Shown piece by piece: positions 25,663-34,714 of a DNA stretch of 64,000 nucleotides. Position 1 is the stretch's first letter. Each line of letters begins with the position of its first letter. The notes under the pieces are model-generated. The model was not told the origin of the DNA. It made no database searches and saw only the letters and a program-made list of their open reading frames with translations. Both the position numbers and the translations under genes were made by a program. This DNA comes from Novosphingobium olei (GTDB taxonomy: Bacteria; Pseudomonadota; Alphaproteobacteria; Sphingomonadales; Sphingomonadaceae): NCBI RefSeq assembly GCF_012927405.1, contig NZ_JABBGM010000002.1, forward strand, positions 186,001-250,000, given 5' to 3'.

Positions 25663-27428
25663 GCCTTCTGCGCGATGTAGGCGCGCCAGCCGCCGAGGTG
25701 GGTGATGTCCTCGGCACCGGTCAGCGCGCGGGGTTCGGCGACGAAGCCTTTCACGCTCGTCCCATCCGCCAGCGTCATCGTGCCGATGGCGAGCGGCGGC
25801 GGCACTTCGACCACGAAGCTGCCGAACTCGGCCACGCCCAGTTCGTAGACTTCGACCGCAATGGCCGCACCATCGGCGCTGTGCACCAGCGCGGGCTTGG
25901 GCGGCACGCTGTCGGCCATGGCATAGAGCCGATAGGTCGGCGCGGTCTGCGTCGCCTCGACGAACTTCGCCTCACGCGAAGTCAGCTGCCAGTGCAGCGG
26001 CATGTCCTTGAGATGCGCGCCGACGACGGCGAGTTTGACGGTCTGCATGCGGCCCTCCAGATCGAGCGGGGGTGTGGGTGGAAGCTGTGCTTGCGCGAGG
26101 TAGGCGTCGGCCGCCTCGATCAGTGCGCGGTCGGTGTCGGCCGGGCCGATCAGCGTCACGCCGAACCCGGTTGCGTTGCCGCGCGTCCCCGCCGGCACGG
26201 CGATGGCCGCCATGTCGAGCAGGTTGACGAAATTCGTGTAGTAACCGAGCGCGCTGTTGAGCGCGATCGGCGCTGCCTTCAGTTCGGCCACGCGGTAGGT
26301 CGTGCCCGTGGTCGGGAAGACCATCAGGTCGATGTCTTCCCACAACAGGTCGGCATGGCGCTTCAGCTCGGCCAGCCGATAGATGCCGTTGAATAACTCG
26401 ACCGCGCCGATTTCCAGCCCCGGCGCCACCACTTCGCGCACCGTCGGGTCAAGCGCATCGGGATCGCTGCGCAGCAGCGTTTCGAGTGAAGCGGTGCGCT
26501 CGGCCACCCACGGCCCGCCATAGAGCAGCTGCGCCGCTTCCAGCAGCGGAGCATAGTCGATCTCGATGATCTCGGCGAAGGCGCCGAACGCTTCGATCGT
26601 TCGGTCGTAGAAGTATTCGGAATCGACATCGCCCATGAAGGCGCGCTGGTCGCGGCGCGGCACGCCGATCCGCTTGGCCTTGCGCGGCATGTCGGCGAGC
26701 GGCTTGGACCAGGCATCGGCCGCATCGAACCCGGCCACCACGCCGTCGATCAGCGCGGCATCGGCGGTGTCGCTGGTGAACACGCTGATGCAGTCGAGCG
26801 TGCGGCAGGCCGGCACCAGCCCGGCATTGCTCCAGCGGCCCTTGCTCGGCTTGAACCCGATCAGATGCTGGAACGCGGCCGGCACGCGGCCCGAACCCGC
26901 CGTATCGGTGCCGAGAGCGAAGGCGACGAGGCCCGCCGCCACCGCGCTCGCCGATCCCGAGCTTGATCCGCCGCTGACGTAGGCTAGGTTGTAGGCATTG
27001 CGCGGCGCGCCATAGGGGCTGCGCGTGCCGTTCAGCCCGGTCGCGAACTGGTCGAGGTTGGTCTTGCCGACACACAGCGCGCCCGCTGCCAGCAGCCGCT
27101 CGACCGTGGTTGCAGACGCTTCTGGGCGATAGGCAAAGGCGGGGCATGCCGCCGTCGTTTCGAACCCGGCTACGTCGATGTTGTCCTTCACCGCGAAGGG
27201 TACCCCGGCGAGTGGCAAGTCCTCGCCCGCCGCCACGCGCGCATCGATAGCGCGGGCCGCTTCGCGCAGGGCCTCGTCGGTCGCCCGAGAGATCCAGATC
27301 TGCGGTTGCACCGCTTCGTAGGCGGCTAGCCGCGCAAGGGTCTCCTCCGCCTGCGCGAGCGCGGAGGATCCTCCATTGCGCACGGCCTGCGCTATGGCGG
27401 CAACGCTGCGACGGTCCAGCGTGGTCAT
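25659..27428 (-). CDS. atzF: Allophanate hydrolase
   Basis: The product has 589 residues. The N-terminal amidase-signature domain has the Ser-cisSer-Lys triad in VPFAVKDNIDVAG (Lys) and VSGGSSSGSASAVAAG (serines), followed by the smaller C-terminal AtzF-type domain (MQTVKLAVVGAHLKDMPLHW). It splits allophanate to two CO2 and two ammonia. The ATG at 27426-27428 overlaps the carboxylase stop by 4 bp. With the carboxylase and the two DUF1989 proteins it completes a route from guanidine (or urea) to ammonia. Confidence 0.95.
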   Translation of the reverse strand: MTTLDRRSVAAIAQAVRNGGSSALAQAEETLARLAAYEAVQPQIWISRATDEALREAARAIDARVAAGEDLPLAGVPFAVKDNIDVAGFETTAACPAFAYRPEASATTVERLLAAGALCVGKTNLDQFATGLNGTRSPYGAPRNAYNLAYVSGGSSSGSASAVAAGLVAFALGTDTAGSGRVPAAFQHLIGFKPSKGRWSNAGLVPACRTLDCISVFTSDTADAALIDGVVAGFDAADAWSKPLADMPRKAKRIGVPRRDQRAFMGDVDSEYFYDRTIEAFGAFAEIIEIDYAPLLEAAQLLYGGPWVAERTASLETLLRSDPDALDPTVREVVAPGLEIGAVELFNGIYRLAELKRHADLLWEDIDLMVFPTTGTTYRVAELKAAPIALNSALGYYTNFVNLLDMAAIAVPAGTRGNATGFGVTLIGPADTDRALIEAADAYLAQAQLPPTPPLDLEGRMQTVKLAVVGAHLKDMPLHWQLTSREAKFVEATQTAPTYRLYAMADSVPPKPALVHSADGAAIAVEVYELGVAEFGSFVVEVPPPLAIGTMTLADGTSVKGFVAEPRALTGAEDITHLGGWRAYIAQKA

Positions 27429-30400
27429 GCTTCCTCCACCGTGGCCAGGGCCTTGAGCGCCAGCATCGGCGTTCCCGGCTGCACCGCCTGTTTTTCCTGC
27501 GCATAGAGCGCCGCGACCACGCCCGATCCGGGGCTTTCGACGCGACATTCCATCTTCATCGCCTCGATGATCGCGATCGTTTCGCCGGCTTCCACCGTGT
27601 CGCCCACGTCGACCAGCATCTTCCACACACTGCCGCCGAACGGCGCTTCGATCAGGTCGGCGCCTTCGGGCACCTGGATCGCGCTGGCCGGGGCGGGCTC
27701 GGCCTCAGCCGCTTCGGCGCGATCGAATTCGCCGCGCCGCTGCCACTCGGCGCGCTCTTCGTCGAACGCCGCCTGCCGGCGTGCCTCGAAGGCGGCAATC
27801 GCCTCGGCATTGTCCTTCAGGTAGGCGCGATAGTCGGCAAGGCGGAATTCGGACGGCTCGATCCGGATCGAACGCCGCCCGGTGGGGAAGTCCCGCCGCC
27901 AGGCTTCAAGCTCCTCCGCGCTCACCGGATAGAACCGGATCTGATCGAAGAAGCGCAGCAGCCAGGGCTTGCCCTCGATGAACGCGTCGGTTTGGCGGTG
28001 AGTGTTCCACACCTGTATCGTGCGACCGAACAGCTGGTAGCCACCGGGACCTTCCATGCCGTAGATGCACATGTAGGCGCCGCCGATGCCGACCACGTTG
28101 GGCGGGGTCCATGTCCGCGCCGGATTGTACTTGGTCGTCACCAGCCGGTGGCGCGGATCGACCGGCGTCGCCACTGGAGCGCCGAGGTAAACGTCGCCGA
28201 GGCCCAGCACGAGGTAGTTCGCTTCGAAGATCAGGTTCTCGACGGCCGCCACATCGGGCAAGCCGTTGATGCGGCGGATGAACTCGATGTTGTCGGGGCA
28301 CCACGGCGCATCGTCGCGCACCGCGCCCATGTACTTCTCGATCGTCTCGATCGTCGCCGGGTCGCGCCAGCTCAGCGGCAGGTGAACGATGCGCGAAGGG
28401 ATCGCGAAATCCTCCAGATCACCGAGCCGCTCTTCCGCCGCGATCAGCGTGGATAGCGCCTGCGCCTGCGTCATCGTCGCGCCGTCGAAGTGGAACTGCA
28501 GCGAACGGATGCCGGGCACGATATCGATCACGCCGGGCAGCGCCATGCGCTCCAGCTCGGTCATCAGCGCCTGCACGCGGATGCGCAGCTCGATATCGAG
28601 CACGATCGGCCCGTATTCGACCAGGATGTTGCGATCGCCCTGCTGGCGGTAGACCGTGCGCGGGTTGTTCGGTCCTTCGGGGATTTCCGAAAGGATCGGC
28701 GACAGCGTCTCGATCGGGCGCGCCGGGCCGCAGTCAGGCCGCTCGCCGCTTGTCAGCAGGCGCCGCTGCAGGCTGTCGGCCAGCGCTGCATCCACCGCGT
28801 TCACCGGACAGAAGCGCAGCTTGTCGCCGGGGGAGAGCTGCCCAATCTTCCACCGGTCCGCCGCGATCACGACGAACGGGCACACGAAGCCGCCGAGCGA
28901 GGGCCCGTCAGGGCCAAGAATGATCGGCATGTCGCCGGTGAAGTCCACCGCGCCGATGGCATAGGGATTGTCGTGGATGTTCGACGGATGCAGCCCCGCC
29001 TCGCCTCCGTCCTTGCGCGCCCACTGCGGCTTCGGACCGATCAGGCGCACGCCGGTGCGGTTGGAGTTGTAGTGGACCTGCCACTCGGCCGAAACCAGCG
29101 TGTCGATGTCGCCGTCGGTAAAGAAGTCGGGCGCGCCGTGCGGGCCATAGAGCACGCGCAGCGTCCATTCGTTGCCCATGTCGGGCAGCGTGGCGGAGGG
29201 CAGGGGCGCTTGGCGTGGCTCGGCGCCCAGGTGAAGCGTGTCACCCGCCAGCAGCCGCCGCGCGGCATGGCCGCCGAACTGGCCAAGCTCGAACGTGCTG
29301 CGGCTGTCGAGATAGGGCGCGATGTCGAGCCCGCCTTCGAACAGGATATAGCCGCGAAGGCCTCCGCCGGCCGCGCGGCCCAGCGCCAGCGTCTGCCCGG
29401 CTCGCACCGCGATCGCCTCGCCCCGACCGATCCGCCTGCCATCGAGCGTGGCAGAGAAATCCGCGCCCATCAGGCATATGCGCGTGTCGGTGTTGAAGGT
29501 CATCGTCGGGCCGGTGATCGTTACCTCCAGCCCCGCCGTCCCTTCGGCATTGCCGAGCAGCCGGTTGCCGAGCCGGAAGGACTGGTCGTCCATGGGACCT
29601 GACGGCGGCACGCCCACCGACCACAAGTGCTGCCGCCCCGGCCAGTCCTGCACCGTCGTTGCCGTGCCGCCGCTGGCGATGGTGACGCTGCGCGGGGCAT
29701 AGGCCACGTCCTGCAGCGCGCGGGTCGATACCTCGCCGCTGGTGAAGGCGTGCGAGCGCACAACCTCGCGCAGCCAGCGCAGGTTGGTCTCGATCCCGTC
29801 GATCCGCGATGCATCGAGCGCCGCCTGCATCGCCGCGACCGCCGCCTCGCGCGTTTCGCCATGGACGATCAGCTTGGCGAGCATCGGGTCGTACCACGCG
29901 CTGACGTTGCTTCCCGCCATGCACCAGGTTTCGGCGCGGATATCGTCGGGGAAATCGACCGCGGTCAGCGTGCCGGAGGTCGGGCGATAATCGAGCGCGG
30001 GGTCCTCGGCATAGAGCCGCACCTGCACCGAATGCCCATGCGCGCGGGGCGGATCGGTGTCGAGGAAACCGAAATCGCCCGCGCCGCCCCGGATCATCCA
30101 TTCGACGAGGTCGACGCCCATGACCTCCTCGGTCACGCCGTGTTCCACCTGCAGGCGGGTGTTCATTTCGAGGAAGAAGAACTCCTCACGCTCGGCATCA
30201 TAGAGAAACTCGACCGTGCCTGCCGACAGGTAGTTCGCCGCCTGGCCCAGCCGGATCGCGGCGGAGATCAGGTCGGCGCGCACCGCCGCCGGCAGCAGCG
30301 GGGCGGGGGCTTCCTCCACCACCTTCTGGTTGCGCCGCTGCAAAGAGCAATCCCGCTCGCCCAGCGCGACAATGCGGCCGTGGCCGTCGCCGAAGATCTG

Positions 30401-31057
30401 CACCTCGATGTGCCGCGCGCGGCGGATATAGCGTTCGAGGAACACACCTGCGTCGCCGAAGTTGCCCAAGCCCTGCCGCGCCACGGCGGCAAACCCTTCG
30501 CGCACCGCGGCTTCGTCCTCGCACACGCGCATGCCGATGCCGCCGCCGCCAGCCGTGGCTTTCAGCATGATCGGATAGCCGATCTCGGCTGCCGCCTTCG
30601 CCGCTTCCTCCTCGTCGGTCAGCAGGCCCGTGCCCGGCGCCAGCGGCAGCCCGTGCTGCTCGGCTAGGTCGCGGGCGGTGTGCTTGAGGCCGAAGGTGCG
30701 GATGTTGTCGCCGGTCGGGCCGATGAACACGATCCCGGCCGCCGCGCATGCTTCGGCGAAGTCCACGTTCTCGGCCAGGAAGCCGTAGCCCGGATGGATC
30801 GCGCCTGCACCGGTCGCCTTGGCCGCCGCCAGGATCGCCTCGACGTTGAGGTAGCTTTCCGATGCGCGTGCGCCGCCGATACATACCGCCTCGTCAGCCT
30901 GCACCACGTGCAGCGAATCCTTGTCCGCTTCGGAATAGACAGCGACCGATCGCAGCCCCATCTTGCGCAGCGTGCGGATGATGCGCGTGGCGATCGCGCC
31001 GCGGTTGGCGATCAGGACCGTGTCAAAAGCCGGCTTTGGGGCGGTTGCTGCGCTCAT
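27425..31057 (-). CDS. Biotin-dependent urea/guanidine carboxylase
   Basis: The product has 1210 residues. In order it has a biotin carboxylase domain (FDTVLIANRGAIATRI; ATP loop KATAGGGGIGMR; HIEVQIFGDGHG; EMNTRLQVEHGVTEE), the AHS1/AHS2 carboxyltransferase domains (about residues 470-1010, with SVGVPPSGPMDDQSFRLGN), and a C-terminal biotinyl domain with the acceptor lysine in IEAMKMECRVE. Family members were annotated as urea carboxylases; many that travel with two DUF1989 proteins instead prefer guanidine. That context is present here, so guanidine carboxylase is the better guess, though the active site was not aligned. It overlaps genes on both sides by 4 bp. Confidence 0.93.
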   Translation of the reverse strand: MSAATAPKPAFDTVLIANRGAIATRIIRTLRKMGLRSVAVYSEADKDSLHVVQADEAVCIGGARASESYLNVEAILAAAKATGAGAIHPGYGFLAENVDFAEACAAAGIVFIGPTGDNIRTFGLKHTARDLAEQHGLPLAPGTGLLTDEEEAAKAAAEIGYPIMLKATAGGGGIGMRVCEDEAAVREGFAAVARQGLGNFGDAGVFLERYIRRARHIEVQIFGDGHGRIVALGERDCSLQRRNQKVVEEAPAPLLPAAVRADLISAAIRLGQAANYLSAGTVEFLYDAEREEFFFLEMNTRLQVEHGVTEEVMGVDLVEWMIRGGAGDFGFLDTDPPRAHGHSVQVRLYAEDPALDYRPTSGTLTAVDFPDDIRAETWCMAGSNVSAWYDPMLAKLIVHGETREAAVAAMQAALDASRIDGIETNLRWLREVVRSHAFTSGEVSTRALQDVAYAPRSVTIASGGTATTVQDWPGRQHLWSVGVPPSGPMDDQSFRLGNRLLGNAEGTAGLEVTITGPTMTFNTDTRICLMGADFSATLDGRRIGRGEAIAVRAGQTLALGRAAGGGLRGYILFEGGLDIAPYLDSRSTFELGQFGGHAARRLLAGDTLHLGAEPRQAPLPSATLPDMGNEWTLRVLYGPHGAPDFFTDGDIDTLVSAEWQVHYNSNRTGVRLIGPKPQWARKDGGEAGLHPSNIHDNPYAIGAVDFTGDMPIILGPDGPSLGGFVCPFVVIAADRWKIGQLSPGDKLRFCPVNAVDAALADSLQRRLLTSGERPDCGPARPIETLSPILSEIPEGPNNPRTVYRQQGDRNILVEYGPIVLDIELRIRVQALMTELERMALPGVIDIVPGIRSLQFHFDGATMTQAQALSTLIAAEERLGDLEDFAIPSRIVHLPLSWRDPATIETIEKYMGAVRDDAPWCPDNIEFIRRINGLPDVAAVENLIFEANYLVLGLGDVYLGAPVATPVDPRHRLVTTKYNPARTWTPPNVVGIGGAYMCIYGMEGPGGYQLFGRTIQVWNTHRQTDAFIEGKPWLLRFFDQIRFYPVSAEELEAWRRDFPTGRRSIRIEPSEFRLADYRAYLKDNAEAIAAFEARRQAAFDEERAEWQRRGEFDRAEAAEAEPAPASAIQVPEGADLIEAPFGGSVWKMLVDVGDTVEAGETIAIIEAMKMECRVESPGSGVVAALYAQEKQAVQPGTPMLALKALATVEEA

Positions 31058-31689
31058 GCGGTGACGATCATCCGGACGGGGGTGGGGTTGAAGCCGTTGC
31101 AGGGATTGTTGATCTGCGGGCAGTTCGACACGACCACCGTCACGTCCATCTCTGCGCGCAGGTCGACCGTCAGGCCCGGCGCGGAAATGCCGTCGACGAT
31201 CCCCAGCGACCCGTCGGCTTCCACCGGCACGTTCATGAAGAAGTTGATGTTCGAAACGATGTCGCGCTTGCCGCGCCCTTCGATCAGGTTCGCCTCGAGG
31301 AAGTTCTCGACGCAGGCATGCTCCGACTTGGTGTGATGACCATAGCGCAGCGTATTGGATTCACACGAACACGCACCGCCGATGGTGTCGTGGTAATCGA
31401 CCGCGGTGGCGGTGATGGTCATCATCGGCCGGCCTTCGTTCGACCGCAGCACAGTCCCCTGGCGCAGGAACAGGTTGCCCTGCGCCGCCACGGTGTCTTG
31501 CGCGCTGTAGCGTTCGGCATCGTCGGCGGTGGCATAGAGCAGGAAGTCGACCGCCTGGTTGCCTTCCAGGTCGACGATGCGCAGCGTCTGCCCTGCGGCG
31601 ACATGGTGCAGCCAGGGCGCGCGCGCCGGCACGACGCAGTCGTGCACGACCGGGCCGGAAAGCCCGGCGAGATGGGGATCGGTGCTCAT
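31054..31689 (-). CDS. DUF1989 urea carboxylase-associated protein 2 (carboxyguanidine deiminase subunit-like)
   Basis: The product has 211 residues of the DUF1989 family. Typical stretches are LRIVDLEGNQAVDFLLYATA, the cysteine cluster GGACSCESNTLRYGHHTKSE, and RAEMDVTVVVSNCPQINNPC. Proteins of this pair have been shown in other bacteria to form carboxyguanidine deiminase, which turns carboxyguanidine to allophanate between the carboxylase and AtzF. The cysteines and histidines fit a metal site. It overlaps the carboxylase start by 4 bp and lies 18 bp after its partner. Confidence 0.88.
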   Translation of the reverse strand: MSTDPHLAGLSGPVVHDCVVPARAPWLHHVAAGQTLRIVDLEGNQAVDFLLYATADDAERYSAQDTVAAQGNLFLRQGTVLRSNEGRPMMTITATAVDYHDTIGGACSCESNTLRYGHHTKSEHACVENFLEANLIEGRGKRDIVSNINFFMNVPVEADGSLGIVDGISAPGLTVDLRAEMDVTVVVSNCPQINNPCNGFNPTPVRMIVTA

Positions 31690-31707
31690 GGTTCTGGTCC
31701 TTCCCTC

Positions 31708-32532
31708 TCAGCGGCGGAAGTAATCTTCGACATTCAAGAAGGCGCGCTGGCCTTCGGGCGTTGCATTGCGGATCGGGTCTTCCTCACCCGTCACTGCGCC
31801 GCGCCAGGCGGTCGCGCGCAGCGGGGTCACGGTCCATTCGGTCCGGGGATCGAGCACGTGTGGCACGTTGGCGATCACCACGATGACGTCCATCTCGGCG
31901 CGCAGCACCACCTGCCGGCCGGGCACGAAGGGGCCGATCTGCGGCGTGATCGCGCCATCAGCCTCGATCTTGGCGCCCTTGAATAGGTTGATGCAGGGGT
32001 GCACGTCGCGGCGCTGCAGCCCGTGCTTGGCTGCACCCAGCAGAAAGCGGTCTCGCCCGTTGGGATAGGCGCCGCTGTTGCGGCCTTCGCCGTATTTCGC
32101 TTCGTTGGTGGCGGCATTCGATGTGCCGCAGAACGCATCGTGCGTGCCCGCATCGTCGTCCAGGATGCTCAGCAGCACGCGGCCCATGTCCGACAGCAAC
32201 AGCTTGCTTGGACCCAGGTAGGCGTTCCATTGCACCTTGACCGTATCGGCCACGTTCAGCCGCTCGCTCGGCATCTCGGCGTTGAACACCTGCAATCCCG
32301 CGCAGGCATCGCCCTTCAGGTCGATCAGCCGCAACCGCGTGCCCCGCGTCAGGCGGCGCGTGGAATAGCCGCCCGCTGCGATCGTCTCTTCCCAGACGAT
32401 GTCGGCAGGATCGACGTCCGCCGGCAGGTCCGAGGCGACCGGCGGAAGCTTGGGCATCGCCTCTACCACGGTGCCGGCCATGGCACGGGCATGGTCGCGC
32501 GCTGCGAGAGGATTGTCGAGAACGGCAGTCAT
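31708..32532 (-). CDS. DUF1989 urea carboxylase-associated protein 1 (carboxyguanidine deiminase subunit-like)
   Basis: The product has 274 residues. It shares the DUF1989 fold with its neighbour (LRLIDLKGDACAGLQVFNAE; TSNAATNEAKYGEGRNSG; RAEMDVIVVIANVPHVLDP). The start at ATG 32530-32532 overlaps the NikR-like stop by 4 bp and removes a 39-residue basic extension. It is the likely second subunit of carboxyguanidine deiminase. A separate role as a urea-carboxylase accessory protein cannot be excluded from sequence. Confidence 0.88.
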   Translation of the reverse strand: MTAVLDNPLAARDHARAMAGTVVEAMPKLPPVASDLPADVDPADIVWEETIAAGGYSTRRLTRGTRLRLIDLKGDACAGLQVFNAEMPSERLNVADTVKVQWNAYLGPSKLLLSDMGRVLLSILDDDAGTHDAFCGTSNAATNEAKYGEGRNSGAYPNGRDRFLLGAAKHGLQRRDVHPCINLFKGAKIEADGAITPQIGPFVPGRQVVLRAEMDVIVVIANVPHVLDPRTEWTVTPLRATAWRGAVTGEEDPIRNATPEGQRAFLNVEDYFRR

Positions 32533-33005
32533 GCAACGGCTCCATTGCTGCTCTCGGCCACGTCCGGCTCGTAAAGCGGGGGCAGGAGAGCGGTGGTGGT
32601 AACGAGCTGGAGTTGGTGGACACCGCGCACCCGGCGCAGCGCGTCGCACAGCTCTTTCAGGCGGACGGCGGGCCCTTGCACCAGCAGGACCTCGAGCGAC
32701 TGGTCGTCTTCCAGGAAGACGTGCTGCGAGGAGATCACTTCCTTCAGGTATTCGCCCTGGGTCTGCGCCAGCTGGTGGCGCACCCGGCCGCGATCGCCGC
32801 GGTAGACGATGGTGATCGTGCCGGCGAGCATCTCGTCGGGCCGGGTATGCGCCTCATGCTCGGCCAGCGCGTGGCGGATCAGCTCGGCGATCAGCTGCGA
32901 GCGCGAAGGCAGGCCGCGCTCTTCGACCATCACGTCCAACTGGCGGAACAGTTCGCCCGGCAGGCTCATCGACAGCCGGGCAAGGCTGGTGGGTTCGCTG
33001 TTCAT
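32529..33005 (-). CDS. NikR-like ribbon-helix-helix regulator lacking nickel ligands
   Basis: The product has 158 residues. The N-terminal CopG/RHH segment (LARLSMSLPGELFRQLDVMV, LPSRSQLIAELIRHALAEH) is joined to an ACT-like NikR_C domain (TITIVYRGDRGRVRHQL; SLEVLLVQGPAVRLKELCDA). By alignment to E. coli NikR, one high-affinity nickel histidine is kept in SSQHVFLEDDQSLEV, but the next His is Phe and the Cys is Ser, so nickel sensing is unlikely. Lying inside the operon, it probably senses guanidine, urea or nitrogen state. Paired TATTAC-N14-GTAATA sites upstream have the geometry expected for this family. Confidence 0.85.
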   Translation of the reverse strand: MNSEPTSLARLSMSLPGELFRQLDVMVEERGLPSRSQLIAELIRHALAEHEAHTRPDEMLAGTITIVYRGDRGRVRHQLAQTQGEYLKEVISSQHVFLEDDQSLEVLLVQGPAVRLKELCDALRRVRGVHQLQLVTTTALLPPLYEPDVAESSNGAVA

Positions 33006-33853
33006 GCCGAAGCCCTCTCTTGTGCAATTTTCTGCGTCGGTTCGGCCGGCGCCGTGTCGCCCGCTGTGCTGGCTGCGCTTGCCGGAGACTTGCGCAGTGC
33101 AAGGTCGTAGACCGCCGTGGCGCCGAAGCGGTGTGGCGCGTGCGGATCGTGGCGGCGCTTGTCGAGCGCCAGCACGCGGGTGCCCAGGCTGAAGGCTTCG
33201 CGAATATCGTGCGTGACCATGATGATGGTCAGCGAATAATCGCGCCACAGCTGGGTGATCAGCGCGTGCATGTCGGCGCGGATGCCGGGATCCAGCGCGC
33301 CGAACGGTTCGTCCAGCAGCAGGATGCGCGGCCGCTTGAGCAGCGCCTGCGCGATCGCCAGCCGCTGCTGCATCCCGCCCGACATCTGCGCGGGATAAAG
33401 GTGCATGGCATCGCCAAGGCCGACCGCGGCCAGCATCTCGGCCGCCTGCGCTTCGGCCGCCTTGCGCGCCGTGCCGAACAGCCGCGCCATCAGCGGCGCT
33501 TTCTCGCATTCCAGCCCGAACACCACGTTGCCCAGCGCCGAAAGGTGCGGGAACACCGAATAGCGCTGGAACACCACGCCGCGATCGGGCCCGCATTCGG
33601 GGTTGAGCAGTTCGCCATCGAGCAGGATGCGCCCGCGCGTCGGCACTTCCTGCCCCAGGATCACCCGCAGCAGGCTGCTTTTGCCCGCGCCCGAAGGGCC
33701 GACGATCGACACGAAGGATCCTGCCTCGAAATCGAGTTCGACCTTTTCGAGCACGATCTTGTCGCCGTATTCGACCCACACGTCGCGCAGCGAAAGGATC
33801 GGCCCTGCCGAAGCAGCGGGGGCGGCAGGAGCGGGGGTTTGCGGCGCGCTCAA
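33002..33853 (-). CDS. ABC transporter ATP-binding protein (nitrate/taurine type)
   Basis: The product has 283 residues. Walker A is GPSGAGKSS, the signature is MSGGMQQRLA, Walker B is LLLDEPFGALD, and the switch His is in MVTHDIREA. The start is taken as TTG 33851-33853, which overlaps the permease stop, because the only longer alternative runs through the permease end. It pairs with the permease and binding protein as an importer of the NitT/TauT class, here probably for guanidine or a related cation. It overlaps the NikR-like start by 4 bp. Confidence 0.92.
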   Translation of the reverse strand: MSAPQTPAPAAPAASAGPILSLRDVWVEYGDKIVLEKVELDFEAGSFVSIVGPSGAGKSSLLRVILGQEVPTRGRILLDGELLNPECGPDRGVVFQRYSVFPHLSALGNVVFGLECEKAPLMARLFGTARKAAEAQAAEMLAAVGLGDAMHLYPAQMSGGMQQRLAIAQALLKRPRILLLDEPFGALDPGIRADMHALITQLWRDYSLTIIMVTHDIREAFSLGTRVLALDKRRHDPHAPHRFGATAVYDLALRKSPASAASTAGDTAPAEPTQKIAQERASA

Positions 33854-34665
33854 TGGCTTGCTCCGTGGGCCCAGGGGAAGGCGCGCCTGCTCAGTTGGGC
33901 GAGCGCCACGTCCATCACGATCGCCAGCAGCGCGATCCACGCGACGTAGGGAATGATCACGTCCATCGACAGATAGCGGCGGACCAGGAAGATGCGGTAG
34001 CCAAGCCCGATGTCCGACGCGATCGCCTCAGCCGAGATCAGGAACACCCAGGCGGGCCCGAGCGCCAGACGCAGCGCGTAAATCAGCCGGGGCAGGGCCT
34101 GCGGCAGCGCCACCCGCAGCATGATCTGCCACGATCCGGCGCCCAGCGTCTGCGCCTTGATGATCTGTTCGCGCGGCAGGCTGCCGACATAGGCGGCAAT
34201 GTCGCGCACCATCACCGGCGTGATGCCAATGACGATCAGCGCCACCTTGGCCGTCTCGCCAAGGCCGAGCGCGATAAACAGGATCGGCAGCAGCGCGATC
34301 GGCGGGATCACCGCGATGCCGGTTACCAGCGGCCCGATCGTCGCACGCACCGGCGGCAGCACGCCCAGCACCAGCCCGATCACCAGCGAGGTCAACGTCG
34401 CGATGCCGAGCCCGAGGCCCAGCCGTTCGAGGCTGGCCAGCGTATCGGCCCAGAACACGTACTGTCCCGAAAGCTGATCGGGCTGGAACAGCAGCGGGAC
34501 CATGCCCGCCACCATCCCCTGCGGCAGCGGCAGGATCTTGTCGAACGGGTTCGCGGCGTGCCGGCTCACGGCCAGGAACAGATAGACCAGCATCAGCAGC
34601 AGGATCGGCACCGCGCCCAGCAGGACCGCGTCGCTCCTCCGTATCTGGCGATTTACCCAGCGCAT
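33850..34665 (-). CDS. ABC transporter permease (nitrate/taurine type)
   Basis: The product has 271 residues with about six membrane segments. The EAA loop contacting the ATPase is IIKAQTLGAGSWQIMLRVAL followed by PQALPRLIYALRLALGPAW. It belongs to the BPD_transp_1 family associated with NitT/TauT importers. It lies 49 bp downstream of the binding-protein gene and overlaps the ATPase start. Confidence 0.92.
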   Translation of the reverse strand: MRWVNRQIRRSDAVLLGAVPILLLMLVYLFLAVSRHAANPFDKILPLPQGMVAGMVPLLFQPDQLSGQYVFWADTLASLERLGLGLGIATLTSLVIGLVLGVLPPVRATIGPLVTGIAVIPPIALLPILFIALGLGETAKVALIVIGITPVMVRDIAAYVGSLPREQIIKAQTLGAGSWQIMLRVALPQALPRLIYALRLALGPAWVFLISAEAIASDIGLGYRIFLVRRYLSMDVIIPYVAWIALLAIVMDVALAQLSRRAFPWAHGASH

Positions 34666-34714
34666 CGTCTTGTCCTTGTTGCGTTCCCGAAGGGCAGGGC
34701 CAGAACTGGGCGGA

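Noticed and set aside
32529..33779. A 416-codon minus-strand frame joining the ATPase region to the NikR-like protein as one fusion
   Set aside because: The upstream part is the out-of-phase shadow of the ABC ATPase. The NikR-like protein has its own ATG at 33003-33005, overlapping the ATPase stop.
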